The notes under the pieces: model-generated | What the model saw: only the letters and a program-made list of their open reading frames with translations | What the model was told of the DNA's origin: nothing | The model's database searches: none | Assembly (NCBI GenBank): GCA_036500345.1 | Contig: DASYCE010000011.1 | Span: 1 to 64,000, forward strand | From: Gemmatimonadales bacterium | GTDB lineage: Bacteria > Gemmatimonadota > Gemmatimonadetes > Gemmatimonadales > GWC2-71-9 | Direction of reading: 5' to 3' | DNA: 64,000 nucleotides | Shown: one piece after another, positions 46,636-55,607 of the stretch | Position numbering within the stretch: position 1 is the first letter of the stretch | Layout of the letters: the number at the start of each line of letters is the position of its first letter | Program-made: the position numbers and the translations under genes

Positions 46636-47750
46636 AACGTCCTCCGGAAGAGCATTACCGATCCGGCAAACATCAGCACGGCGAAACCGAGAAGGAAGAG
46701 GATATCGGGCAGAATGACTGTCACGGCCGCTCCCTTGAGCAGCAGCACTCGCAACGCGTGCACGGCGTAGGTGAACGGGTCGATCATCGACACGACGCGG
46801 AGCCATCCCGGCAGCGCCTTGACCGGGTAGATCGCGCCGCTCGGAAAGTAGAGCAGCGTGTTGAGCATGCCGAACAGCGCCCGCGGCGCGATCGGGTTGT
46901 TCATTCGCGCCACAAGGCACGACGTCATCGCCATGAATGCGAATGACGAGATCGCCACCAGGACGATCAACGCCAGCAGGCGCCCCGGTTCGAGCACTGC
47001 CGTGGCGCCCGCGCCGAGACCGCCGGCCACGATGATCAGCACGCCGCCGAGGGTCGCCTTGATCGTCCCGGCGATGTTCTGCCCCATCAGCAGCTCGAGC
47101 TTGGTGATCGGCGTGACGAGATACCCCTCGTGCACGCCGCGCTGCTTGTCGTCGAGATACATGATCGCGCCGCCGATCATGACCGACATGAAGAGGCCCA
47201 GCGAGATCACGCCGGGGAGCATGTAGCGCGCGTATGGGATGTACGGATACAACTCCACCGGTTCGAGATTCACCGCCGGCGTGAGCCGCGGCTCCGGGCG
47301 ATCGCGCACCGCTTCCGTCACTGCGCCCTGCGCCAGCCCGTGCAACGTGGAGGAGATGAAGTTGTCGGTGTTGTCGAGGAGGATCCCGACTTCGGGTTTC
47401 TGGCCCGAATACACATCGCGGGAGAAGTGTGGCGGAATGACCAGCGCTCCCTGCACCTTGCCGCTGCGCACGTCGTGCACCGCCGATTGTTCGTCGGCGT
47501 ACTCGACCGGCTCGACCATGTCGCCGTTGGCCTGGAGGACGTAGAACGCCTCGCGCACGCGGCGCCCCGCGGGGCCGCCATCTTCGTCGACCATTGCCAC
47601 CGAGAGATGCGTGATCCTCCCGGCAAAGGCGTTGCCGAGCACCAGGAGATTGAGGAGCGGCATCAACCCCGTCATCACAAGCACCAGTGGCGAGCGCACG
47701 AACTTGCGCAGCTCGCGCTCCATGATCGCGAGGACGCGGCCGAGGTTCAC
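46632..47750 (-). CDS. ABC-2 type transporter permease
   Basis: A 372-residue permease. A first TM helix (about 22-42) is followed by a ~125-residue periplasmic loop containing LSVAMVDEDGGP and KVQGALVIPPHFS. Five further TM helices include GLFMSVMIGGAIMYLDD and the RGVHEGYLVTPITKLELLMGQ segment typical of ABC-2 / YhhJ-DrrB-like exporters. It overlaps the ATPase gene (GTGA). With that ATPase and HlyD it forms a tripartite export set resembling YbhFSR/YhiI systems. Confidence 0.9.
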   Translation of the reverse strand: MNLGRVLAIMERELRKFVRSPLVLVMTGLMPLLNLLVLGNAFAGRITHLSVAMVDEDGGPAGRRVREAFYVLQANGDMVEPVEYADEQSAVHDVRSGKVQGALVIPPHFSRDVYSGQKPEVGILLDNTDNFISSTLHGLAQGAVTEAVRDRPEPRLTPAVNLEPVELYPYIPYARYMLPGVISLGLFMSVMIGGAIMYLDDKQRGVHEGYLVTPITKLELLMGQNIAGTIKATLGGVLIIVAGGLGAGATAVLEPGRLLALIVLVAISSFAFMAMTSCLVARMNNPIAPRALFGMLNTLLYFPSGAIYPVKALPGWLRVVSMIDPFTYAVHALRVLLLKGAAVTVILPDILFLLGFAVLMFAGSVMLFRRTL

Positions 47751-48802
47751 CGCCGACCTCGCGGCCCCGCGCCGGCTTCCGCACCAGCGACGTTGTGCTC
47801 ACCAAAGGAATGGCCGGCGTAGTGCGCGAAGACGTCGTCGAGGGTCGTGGTGCTCACCGCCAGCGATTGCAGCTGGACCCCGGCATCGCGCGCCATCCCG
47901 ACCAGTGCCGTCGCCGTGCGCCCCGCTTCTTCGGCCACGATCCGCCAGGTATCACCGCCGAGTGGTTGAACGACGCTGACGCCGGGAAGTGTGTGCAGGC
48001 GTGCGTCCCAGTCGGCGGGAACTGCACCGAACCGTGCATCGATCGCGCTTGCCCCGGGTACCGAGAGCTTTAGCGCCCTCGGCGTGTCGAGGACAACGAG
48101 GCGCCCACGATCGACAATGGCGATCCGGTCACAGAGCCGGTCGGCTTCGTCCATGTAATGCGTGGTGAGGAGGATCGTCAGCCGCCGCTCCTGCTTGATC
48201 AGCGTGAGCAGCTCCCAGACTTCGGCGCGCGACACCGGATCGAGACCGGTTGTCGGCTCGTCGAGAAAGAGAATCGCCGGCGAGTGCACCAGCCCGCGGG
48301 CGATCTCGACGCGACGCCGCATCCCGCCCGACAGCGTGCCGACCAGCGATTTGCGACGATCGGCGAGGTGCACCATCTCGAGGAGTTCGGTGATGTTCTG
48401 CAGCCGGCGCTCGCGCGGCACGCCGTAGAGCTTGGCGTAGATCGACAGGTTTTCCTCGACCGACAGGTCGACATCGGTCGTAAGCGCCTGCGGGATTACG
48501 CCGATTGACAGGCGCGCGCGGTCGGGATCAGCGGTCACATCGTGACCCGCCACCGTCACCCTGCCGCTGGTGATCGGCACCAGCGTCGTCATCATCCGGA
48601 TCAGCGTGCTCTTTCCGGCGCCATTGGGGCCGAGGAGCCCGAACGTCTCCCCCGCGCCGACGGTGAACGACACGTCGTTGACCGCGGTCAGTGCGTCGTA
48701 CTGCTTGACCGCGTGCTCGACCACGATCGCCGGAGCAGCGGTCCCGGTCGTCCCGTCGCGATCGGGGCCCGCTGCCACCGGCAGCGGCGGTGCAGCAGTC
48801 AT
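47747..48802 (-). CDS. ABC exporter ATP-binding protein
   Basis: 351 residues. Walker A is GPNGAGKSTLI, signature LSGGMRRRVEIARGL and Walker B ILFLDEPTTGLD, then TTHYMDEA. The C-terminal extension (~90 residues, with GARFGAVPADWDARLHTLPG in its central part) resembles the DrrA/CcmA-type regulatory end. The start MTAAPPLPV overlaps the HlyD stop (ATGA). It would energise the adjacent ABC-2 permease; the likely substrates, drugs or lipids, cannot be read from sequence. Confidence 0.9.
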   Translation of the reverse strand: MTAAPPLPVAAGPDRDGTTGTAAPAIVVEHAVKQYDALTAVNDVSFTVGAGETFGLLGPNGAGKSTLIRMMTTLVPITSGRVTVAGHDVTADPDRARLSIGVIPQALTTDVDLSVEENLSIYAKLYGVPRERRLQNITELLEMVHLADRRKSLVGTLSGGMRRRVEIARGLVHSPAILFLDEPTTGLDPVSRAEVWELLTLIKQERRLTILLTTHYMDEADRLCDRIAIVDRGRLVVLDTPRALKLSVPGASAIDARFGAVPADWDARLHTLPGVSVVQPLGGDTWRIVAEEAGRTATALVGMARDAGVQLQSLAVSTTTLDDVFAHYAGHSFGEHNVAGAEAGAGPRGRR

Positions 48803-49851
48803 GACTTCTTCACCGGGAGGATCACGTTTGCCGACATCCCCGGCACCAGGGTGTGATCGGGATTCGGAATTGCCACGCGGAACGCCACCGCGCGGATGTC
48901 GCGCTTCGACGAACTGATGTCGTGCTGCGTCGCGAAATCGGCTTCGACGCTCTTGCTCAGCACCACGCCGCGAAGCTGGCGTCCGCTCGGGAAAGTCACC
49001 GTGAGCGAATCGCCGACGGCGACACCGCCTGCATCGGTTTCCGGCGCCGCGACGCGCACCCACAGATGATCGGGATCGATGATCACCGCCACCGGCGAAC
49101 CGGGGCCAACCAGTTCGCCACGCCGCGCCACGAGCACCTGAACCACGCCGCCAACGGGCGCCGTGAGATCGGTGTAGCCGAGGCGCGTTCCCGCCGCTGC
49201 CGAATCCGCCTGGGCGCTGTGCAGCTGTGCGCGGCTCGCCACCACCTTGCTCTCCGCTGCGCGCGAGGCGAGCGCAGCGGCATCGGCTCGGCGCACGTCG
49301 GCCTGTGCCCCGCGCAGCGTCTCGCGTGACGCGGCCAGTGTCTGCTCCTGCACCTTCGCCGCGGTGCTCGCCTGCTCGAGGGCCTGCTCCGATACCGCGC
49401 CGCCGGCCGCGAGTGCGGCAGTCCGCTTGGCGTCGTTGCGCAGCCGCGTGAGCTCGGCCGTCTCCCGCACCACATCGGCGCTGTCGGCCGCCAGCTTGGC
49501 GCGCGCCGCCGCCTGATCTGCCACCGCTTCGCCGGTTGCCTGCTGCGCGGTCGTGGTCGCCTCGGCCAGCGCGGCACGTGCGCCCGCAGCCGTTGCGCCA
49601 GCCGACGACGCCATCGCCGCGAGCTCGCTCGGATCGAGCGATGCAATCCTGTCTCCCGCCTTGACCGTGGCACCCTCGTCGATCCAGATCGAATCAATCC
49701 GCGCCTGCACCGGCGGGGTCACTACCACCTCGTTGGCGTCGACGATCCCGGCGAGGGTGAGCTGGTTCGCGCCGCGGTGGACCAGCAACCACCACGCCAC
49801 CACGAGGATCGCGACCACGAGAGTGGCAATACCAACGACGCGGCGACTCAT
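48799..49851 (-). CDS. HlyD-family membrane fusion protein
   Basis: A 350-residue periplasmic adaptor anchored by one TM helix (about 5-23). The lipoyl-like half domains are seen as ANEVVVTPPVQARIDSIW and GGVVQVLVARRGELVGPG. They enclose a long Ala/Gln/Arg-rich coiled-coil hairpin (about 95-225). The final beta-barrel has VRVAAPETDAGGV and GMSANVILPVKKS. It lies between an MFS pump gene and an ABC exporter, so it could serve either. Confidence 0.9.
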   Translation of the reverse strand: MSRRVVGIATLVVAILVVAWWLLVHRGANQLTLAGIVDANEVVVTPPVQARIDSIWIDEGATVKAGDRIASLDPSELAAMASSAGATAAGARAALAEATTTAQQATGEAVADQAAARAKLAADSADVVRETAELTRLRNDAKRTAALAAGGAVSEQALEQASTAAKVQEQTLAASRETLRGAQADVRRADAAALASRAAESKVVASRAQLHSAQADSAAAGTRLGYTDLTAPVGGVVQVLVARRGELVGPGSPVAVIIDPDHLWVRVAAPETDAGGVAVGDSLTVTFPSGRQLRGVVLSKSVEADFATQHDISSSKRDIRAVAFRVAIPNPDHTLVPGMSANVILPVKKS

Positions 49852-49879
49852 CGGGCCGCCGCGTGCATGCCGTTCGACA

Positions 49880-51502
49880 TCAGTGCATCTCCCCCGCGGC
49901 TGCGGGTCCGGAGTGTTTGCGGAGCAGGAAGACCGCCGGCGCCACGACGGCAAAGCAGATCAGGATCAGGATCCAGCAGTCGTTGTACGCCAGCATCGAC
50001 GCCTGCCGCATCAGCTGCCCGTCGAGAATTCCCACTGCGCGGTGTTGCGCCTCGACCAGCGACCCGCCCTGCTGCAGCATCCCGCCGACCAGGCCGTTGT
50101 ATCGCTGCTCGAAGATCGGGTTGCCGGGGTAGGTGTTCGCCACCAGATCGGCGCGGTGATACGCCGTGTGCCGCGTGAGATACGCCACCAGCACGGCGAT
50201 TCCGAATGAGCCGCCGAGCTGCCGCGAGAGATTGATCAGGCCGCTCGCCTGCTGCGCCTGCGCCGGCTCGAGCGCGCCGTACGCCGCGTTGTTGATCGGC
50301 GTGAAGAGGAGGCCGAGGGCAAGTCCGCGAATGATCAGCGCCAGTCGCGCATCGGGTTCGCCGGACTGGGTGCTCAGATGTCCCAGCGTCCACATCGCCA
50401 GCAGCATCATCCCCATGCCGGCGAGGATCAGGTACCGGGCATCGGCTTTCGGCTTGGCGCCGTTGAGCAGCAGGCCGCAGAAGATCGCCATGATCCCTGT
50501 CGCGATCCCGCCGGGAAGCATCGTGAGCCCGGTTTCGGTGGGCGTGAAATTGAGAATCCCCTGGGTGAAGAGCGGGAAGAGGAACGTCCCGCCGTAGAGC
50601 CCGAAGCCGAGCACCACAAAGAGGAAGATCGACGCCGACAGGTCGCGATTCTTGAGGACCCGGAACTCGATCACCGGGTGCTTGTTCCTCGCCGACAGTT
50701 GCCACCAGACCATCGTGACCAGGGTCACGATCGATACGATCGACAATTCGACGATCAGCGAATCGGCAAACCAGTCCTTGCGATTCCCCTCTTCGAGGAC
50801 GTACTGCAGCGAACCGACGCCGATGATGAGCAGCGAGATCCCGAGCCAGTCGACCGGCCCCGAACGGCGCTTCATCTCCGGCGGATCATGCAGGAACGTC
50901 GTCACCAGGAACGCCGCCATGAAGCCGATCGGGATGTTGATGAAGAAGCACCAGTTCCAGTTGTAATTGTCGGTGATCCAGCCGCCGAGCGTCGGGCCCA
51001 GCGTCGGCGCCATGATCACGCCGAGAATGAAGATCGCCTGGACCAGCCCCTGCTCTTCGCGCTTGAAGACCTGTCGCAGCGTCGCCTGCGCCGTGGAGAG
51101 GAGTGCCGCGCCACCCGCGCCCTGCACCAGGCGCCAGACGATGATCTCCGACAGGCTCGACGACATCCCGCACATGAACGACGCGCCGACGAAGATGAAG
51201 ATCGAGACGGTGAGATATCGCTTCCGGCCGAACGTCGCCGTGAAGAACGCCGTCATCGGGAGGACGACAACGTTGGCCAGGATGTACGACGTGGCAACCC
51301 ACGCGATCTCTTCGCGCGTGGCGCCGAGATTCCCCGCCATGCTCGGCAACGACACGTTGATGATCGTGGTGTCGAGGATCTCCATGATCGCCGCGGTGAT
51401 CAGGCCGAGGAGGATGAACCACCGGTATTTCTCGACGAACTCGGCGTGGTCCTCCGCGTCGGCGGCGCCCGCCGCTGATTCCGGTTTCGCGGCCGCTACC
51501 AT
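49880..51502 (-). CDS. DHA2-family (EmrB-like) MFS drug efflux pump
   Basis: A 540-residue, 14-TM antiporter. Motif A-like segments include ATFGRKRYL. Motif C is GVIMAPTLGPTLGGWI. The N-terminal LDTTIINVSLPSMAG is diagnostic of DHA2 pumps such as EmrB. The start gives MVAAAKPESAAG; the longer frame overlaps the upstream gene in a shadow frame. HlyD follows 28 bases later, so this pair resembles EmrAB. The gene starts 6 bases before the end of the PPIase gene. Confidence 0.93.
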   Translation of the reverse strand: MVAAAKPESAAGAADAEDHAEFVEKYRWFILLGLITAAIMEILDTTIINVSLPSMAGNLGATREEIAWVATSYILANVVVLPMTAFFTATFGRKRYLTVSIFIFVGASFMCGMSSSLSEIIVWRLVQGAGGAALLSTAQATLRQVFKREEQGLVQAIFILGVIMAPTLGPTLGGWITDNYNWNWCFFINIPIGFMAAFLVTTFLHDPPEMKRRSGPVDWLGISLLIIGVGSLQYVLEEGNRKDWFADSLIVELSIVSIVTLVTMVWWQLSARNKHPVIEFRVLKNRDLSASIFLFVVLGFGLYGGTFLFPLFTQGILNFTPTETGLTMLPGGIATGIMAIFCGLLLNGAKPKADARYLILAGMGMMLLAMWTLGHLSTQSGEPDARLALIIRGLALGLLFTPINNAAYGALEPAQAQQASGLINLSRQLGGSFGIAVLVAYLTRHTAYHRADLVANTYPGNPIFEQRYNGLVGGMLQQGGSLVEAQHRAVGILDGQLMRQASMLAYNDCWILILICFAVVAPAVFLLRKHSGPAAAGEMH

Positions 51503-53610
51503 GACGGCGCTCCGATCACTTCGACCCTGGCGATGATGTCTCCCTCGAGAATCCTGTCGACCACGTCCAATCCGTTCGTCACCGCACCGAACACCGTGTA
51601 GAGGTGATCGAGGCGGGGGTTGTCGGCGAGATTGATGAACCACTGCGCGTCGCCGGTGTCCCGTCCACGAGATGAGATGCCGATCGTACCACGCGCATGC
51701 GAACGGCCGGTGAGCTCATCCCGCATGAACAGCGAATCACCGACGTACTCCGACGCGTCGGGACCGCCCCCCTGCACCACGAAATTCGGTTCCACGCGCT
51801 GGAAGACGTGGCCGTCGTAGTAGTGCGCACGCGCGAGTTCGACGATCCGCGCCACGGTTGCGGGGGCGTCGGCGGGGTCGAGAAGAACGGTGAACGTGCC
51901 CCCGCCACTGGAGTCCGACATTGTCACGCGCAACGTGATCGCCGGCGTGAAATACAACGCGGCGAGCGGCCGGCTGCGCAGCGCCAGAGGCTGTGGATGC
52001 GCTTCGACCGCACTCCCCGACCATTTGGTGAGAATCACCGCGGTATTCGTGGCAATCGTCGTATCGAAGTCAGCGAGATATCGGGTGAGCCTCGTGCTGG
52101 TGCCGAGCGAGCCCATCTCGCCGATCCGCGTGAGGAGCATCACCCGAGGATCGCGGGCATTCTCCCGGCGCTCGGCGCTGAGCGAGTCGAAGGCGTCGAG
52201 GATCGCGGGAAGTGCCGCGGGCGACGTCGAACCGCGCAGCGCGGTCGCTGCTTCGAGGACGACCTGGTTCCCGTGTGAATGGAGCGCTGCGATGAACTCG
52301 GGATCGGCTTGATGGTGAACCAGGCGTGAGAGACCGGCGATTGCGGTTGCGCGGACGTTGTTGTCGGGATCCTGCGCCAGCGTTTGAAGGACCACGACAT
52401 TGCGCGAGGCGGTGGCGGCGTTCGCGGCAAACACACGAGCCGCAGAGGGCGGCGAAGTGGTCGCGAGCGTCGCAACGAACGGCGCCGCGCGAGCGGAGTC
52501 AATCTTCGCGAGCGCAACGATCGCGTGCGCCCGGCGCTGCCAGCTGTGGCCCGGAGCCTTGGCCCGATCGGGGTGTTCGACCGTGCCGAGGAGTGCCGCG
52601 ATCACCATCGCGGTGTCGGCGCAAGGCGAGCCAAGTGCGTCGATCGCGGTGAGCGCGACATGATCGGAATGATCGCGAGTCGCGGCAAGGATCGGAGCGC
52701 ACGCCGGGCGTTGCGCTCCGGCGCGTGCAGCGGCGACGGCACCGACCCGAACGATCTGGCTCGGATCGGCAAACGCTGCCTGTACCAGTTTGCGCCGAAG
52801 ATCGGGCGACAATCCCTTTGCACCGACCAGCGCGAGACGGCGAACCTGTTCGTCGTGATCGCGAAAGGCGGCGACGACCGTCGCGGAATCGAGCGCATTG
52901 AGATTGCCGAGCGCTTCGACGGCGAGGCGACGCGAAGCGGCCTCGGCAGGCGGAGTTGCAGCTGACTTCAGGTAGACGATCGACGCCGGCGTCGACGCCC
53001 GAATAGTCGAGAGTTCGTAAAGCGCGTCGACGAATCCCGGTGCATGGTCTGCCTGCGCGCGCGCGAGGATCGCCGAGATCGCCTCGCGGGACTCCACGGT
53101 ATCGGCGTACGGCAGCCGGCCGATTGCGGTCGCGATGATGCCGGCCACCTCGTCATTCCGCTCGGTGGCAAGTGCCAGGCGCAGCGCTGACGCCGCGGCG
53201 CGAACTGCTGGCTGCAGCGAATCGTTCGGGCGCCGAGTTGCCCGGCTCACCCCCTGGGCGATCGCGTTGGCCGCTTCGCCCCGGATTGCGGGGACGGGAT
53301 CATGGAGGAGGGGGAGTAGATCGAGGGAGGGATTGTTCGTCGTCGGAGCGACGTGGATCACGAGGTCAGGGCGCTGCAGCCGCCCCAGCGCCCGAATGGC
53401 GATGCGGCGCAGCAGCGTGTCGCTCGAACCGAGGTAGGCGATGAGCGGTCCCGCGCCATCGCTTCCCGTGGCGCGGGCGTCTTCGATCTGCAGGATTCGT
53501 TGGAGTGCGGCGGAGTCGGCGTGGGGCCGGGACTGCGAAAGGGCCCGGTCCGCCCTCGCGAAGGCGATACAGCCAACAAGCGCGATCGCGAGGGGGAACC
53601 GGCGTCTCAT
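51496..53610 (-). CDS. Exported HEAT-repeat protein with C-terminal cyclophilin domain
   Basis: 704 residues. A signal peptide (about 1-26) is followed by ~14 HEAT-like helical repeats, recognisable by recurring LLRRIAIRALGRL, AIRGEAANAIAQG and VRVGAVAAARAG units. The C-terminal ~165 residues are a peptidyl-prolyl isomerase of the cyclophilin type: YYDGHVFQRVEPNFVVQGG, then GTIGISSRGRDTGDAQWFIN and LDHLYTVFGAVTNGLDVVD. It probably assists folding of exported proteins, with the repeats as a binding platform. It heads a minus-strand gene chain that runs through the efflux and mod genes. Confidence 0.88.
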   Translation of the reverse strand: MRRRFPLAIALVGCIAFARADRALSQSRPHADSAALQRILQIEDARATGSDGAGPLIAYLGSSDTLLRRIAIRALGRLQRPDLVIHVAPTTNNPSLDLLPLLHDPVPAIRGEAANAIAQGVSRATRRPNDSLQPAVRAAASALRLALATERNDEVAGIIATAIGRLPYADTVESREAISAILARAQADHAPGFVDALYELSTIRASTPASIVYLKSAATPPAEAASRRLAVEALGNLNALDSATVVAAFRDHDEQVRRLALVGAKGLSPDLRRKLVQAAFADPSQIVRVGAVAAARAGAQRPACAPILAATRDHSDHVALTAIDALGSPCADTAMVIAALLGTVEHPDRAKAPGHSWQRRAHAIVALAKIDSARAAPFVATLATTSPPSAARVFAANAATASRNVVVLQTLAQDPDNNVRATAIAGLSRLVHHQADPEFIAALHSHGNQVVLEAATALRGSTSPAALPAILDAFDSLSAERRENARDPRVMLLTRIGEMGSLGTSTRLTRYLADFDTTIATNTAVILTKWSGSAVEAHPQPLALRSRPLAALYFTPAITLRVTMSDSSGGGTFTVLLDPADAPATVARIVELARAHYYDGHVFQRVEPNFVVQGGGPDASEYVGDSLFMRDELTGRSHARGTIGISSRGRDTGDAQWFINLADNPRLDHLYTVFGAVTNGLDVVDRILEGDIIARVEVIGAPSW

Positions 53611-53614
53611 CCCT

Positions 53615-54103
53615 TTAATATGTCACGTCAAAGGCTCCGTTGGTGACGGTGAGCGTCCCGGTGGCCCCGCCGCTTACGGCCGCCGCGACCATCGAAAAGG
53701 TCCCCACCACGTGATTGGACGTGAAGGTCGTGAAAGTCACGCTTCCAGAGCCGCCCGGTGCGTAGGTGTCCCATCCACCCCCTGTGCCACTGGCGACAAT
53801 CCCGGAGGAGCCGGGAGTATTGAGGTAAGTCAGTGAGTAGGTCCCGGGTCCGGTGGCCTGGACGACTGCCATCGAAATCCCGTAGGTCAGGTTGAGCCCT
53901 GCCATCGCGAAGATGCCGTTGCTGACGGCGACTGACGGCTTGGCGGCTGCGGCCCAAGCCTGGCCGTTGATCGTGGCGCTCATGCCAAAGTTCCCCTGCG
54001 GTCCGCCGCCGCCACCGGGGCCGGTGGTCGAATCGGAGGAGGAGCAGCCAGCGGTAGTGACGAGGGCGGAAAGGGCGAGGGCGGAAAGAACGCGGCGGAT
54101 CAT
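53615..54103 (-). CDS. Hypothetical lipoprotein
   Basis: A 162-residue secreted protein. The signal sequence ends in the lipobox VTTAGCSS. A Ser/Thr/Gly/Pro-rich spacer follows, then a beta-rich domain starting MSATINGQAWAA and ending FSMVAAAVSGG with TGTLTVTNGAFDVTY. This matches the style of small lipoproteins with a single beta-sandwich that are frequent in Bacteroidota and Gemmatimonadota. The function is unknown. It lies 4 bases from the PPIase gene's start and is on the same strand, so co-transcription is likely. Confidence 0.7.
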   Translation of the reverse strand: MIRRVLSALALSALVTTAGCSSSDSTTGPGGGGGPQGNFGMSATINGQAWAAAAKPSVAVSNGIFAMAGLNLTYGISMAVVQATGPGTYSLTYLNTPGSSGIVASGTGGGWDTYAPGGSGSVTFTTFTSNHVVGTFSMVAAAVSGGATGTLTVTNGAFDVTY

Positions 54104-54268
54104 CGGGATTCTCCAGGCGAGGTGTGGGGACGGGGACTGGTTCGGCGTCGAGGGTTTGGTCCGTTAGCATTGCGCAGGACGCGGGCAGCGCCCGTCATTG
54201 GGGTGTGCGCGGCCGGTTGTGGGTTGCTGGCGGGCGCCCGGGTGCCTGGAACTGAAGCGAGGGTGATC

Positions 54269-54547
54269 ATGGAAATCGTGAACGACGAGGAGCGGGGGCG
54301 GTTTGTCGTCGACTTCCCCGAGGGGGAGGGGGTGCTGATCTACCGCTTACCGAGGGCGGGTGTGATCGAGCTGTTCCACACCGAGGTCGACCCGTTGCTC
54401 CGAGGGCGCGGGGTGGCGGGGATGCTGGCGCAGCATGGATTTGACGTGGCACGGGCGAAGGGGTGGAAGGTGGTGGTGACCTGTCCTTACGTGAAGGCGT
54501 GGGCGAAGCGACATCCGGAGGTCGAGGATCTGATTGTGGAGCGGTAG
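54269..54547 (+). CDS. GNAT-like N-acetyltransferase (YjdJ type)
   Basis: A 92-residue small acyltransferase. It has IELFHTEVDPLLRGRGVAG, with the acetyl-CoA-binding R-G-x-G-x-A/G turn, then ARAKGWKVVVTCPYVKAW and RHPEVEDLI, the pattern of the small YjdJ/GTL3 group of GNAT proteins. The start at 54269 gives MEIVNDEER, typical for the group. Substrate unknown. It lies alone between a minus-strand lipoprotein gene and tRNA-Arg. Confidence 0.85.
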   Translation: MEIVNDEERGRFVVDFPEGEGVLIYRLPRAGVIELFHTEVDPLLRGRGVAGMLAQHGFDVARAKGWKVVVTCPYVKAWAKRHPEVEDLIVER

Positions 54548-54641
54548 CGATGTCGAGGATCTGCTAGTGGCGCGCCAGCGATTTGGTAGCGGGATGCTTG
54601 CTCCGGGAGGCGGGGGGCGATAGAGTTGTCACCCCACCAAC

Positions 54642-54715
54642 GGGTCCGTAGCTCAGCTGGATAGAGCGCTTGCCTCCGGCGCAAGAGGTCGTGGGTTCGA
54701 ATCCCGCCGGGCCCA
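54642..54715 (+). tRNA. tRNA-Arg (CCG)
   Basis: A 74-base cloverleaf. The acceptor GGGTCCG pairs with CGGGCCC (one G-T). The anticodon stem is CTTGC/GCAAG with loop CTCCGGC, giving CCG. The T-arm has GGGTTCGAATCCC. CCA is not encoded. Confidence 0.95.
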
Positions 54716-54767
54716 TGTTCCACCACACCACACTTCGGAATCACCACCGGCATCTCAACGCCGTTCG

Positions 54768-55595
54768 TCATGCGGACACCGCGCCCTCACGTACCCCGAT
54801 CCGGGTGACCCCCTTCCGCCTCGCAGCGGCTCGCCTCCACGCTTCCCATCCGTTGGCCACCAGCAATCCCGCCAGGAGGAAATACGCCGCACCGATCAAT
54901 TCGAAGACGGCGTAGCTCGCCACGCCGGCGATCACACCGAAAACCACCTGGTCACGATGCCGGGGTGACGACGTCGGTGGATCAGTGATCATGAAGAAAG
55001 CGAAATACAATGCCGCATGGAGGTCTGGCGTCCGGTAGACCTCCTCAACGCTGGCCGGATTCCCCAAAAACGCCGCCACGGTGAACAGCAGGTAATAGCA
55101 GCCGAGAAAGGCGAGGACCGCCGGAATCCGGTCAACCCGCTGCGCGATGAACCCACCTGCCGCCACCAGGATGATCAACGCGACCGGCGTGATCTCCGCC
55201 AGCGCACCCCACCAGCTCTGGCCAGTATTGAACAGATAGAACGTGGCAATCAGCGCCAGCGCCGCGGGGTTGAACACATTCGCGGTACGCGCCCGGAACA
55301 GGTACTTGCTCACGACGCCGACCGCCGCCGTCACCGCGCCGACGTACCATGGCTCCTGCGGCGTCAGGATCATCGCGACGATCAACCCGGTGATCAACGC
55401 TCCGCTGGGAAAGGACCAGCGTCCCTTGCGAATCCGCAGGATCGGTGCGTCGACCAGCATCGCAGCACCGGCCGCCGCAACAAGACCGGGGAGCACACGC
55501 ATGGCGTTGCTGCCTGTCGCGGCGAGCACTGCCAGCGCGACGAGTTCGATCATCGCCACGCCTTTGGGCGTGCGGATGAATCTCCGAAACGTCAC
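54768..55595 (-). CDS. RnfD/NqrB-like membrane protein
   Basis: A 275-residue polytopic protein of the NQR2/RnfD/RnfE family. It has about eight to nine TM helices, the segment FPSGALITGLIVAMILTP and the motif TANVFNPAALALIATF, both typical of RnfD and NqrB. Together with the ApbE-type flavin transferase and FMN-binding protein genes directly upstream it makes a minimal flavin-based electron-transfer module. RnfB, RnfC and NqrF-like partners are not in the window. It lies 13 bases after the ApbE gene. Confidence 0.8.
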   Translation of the reverse strand: MTFRRFIRTPKGVAMIELVALAVLAATGSNAMRVLPGLVAAAGAAMLVDAPILRIRKGRWSFPSGALITGLIVAMILTPQEPWYVGAVTAAVGVVSKYLFRARTANVFNPAALALIATFYLFNTGQSWWGALAEITPVALIILVAAGGFIAQRVDRIPAVLAFLGCYYLLFTVAAFLGNPASVEEVYRTPDLHAALYFAFFMITDPPTSSPRHRDQVVFGVIAGVASYAVFELIGAAYFLLAGLLVANGWEAWRRAAARRKGVTRIGVREGAVSA

Positions 55596-55607
55596 CGCGG
55601 CGCGCCG

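Noticed and set aside
45835-47805. A 656-residue protein ending in ModA
   Set aside because: The upstream ~390 residues are an Arg-rich shadow of the ABC-2 permease gene; a ribosome site and signal peptide mark the true modA start at 46635.
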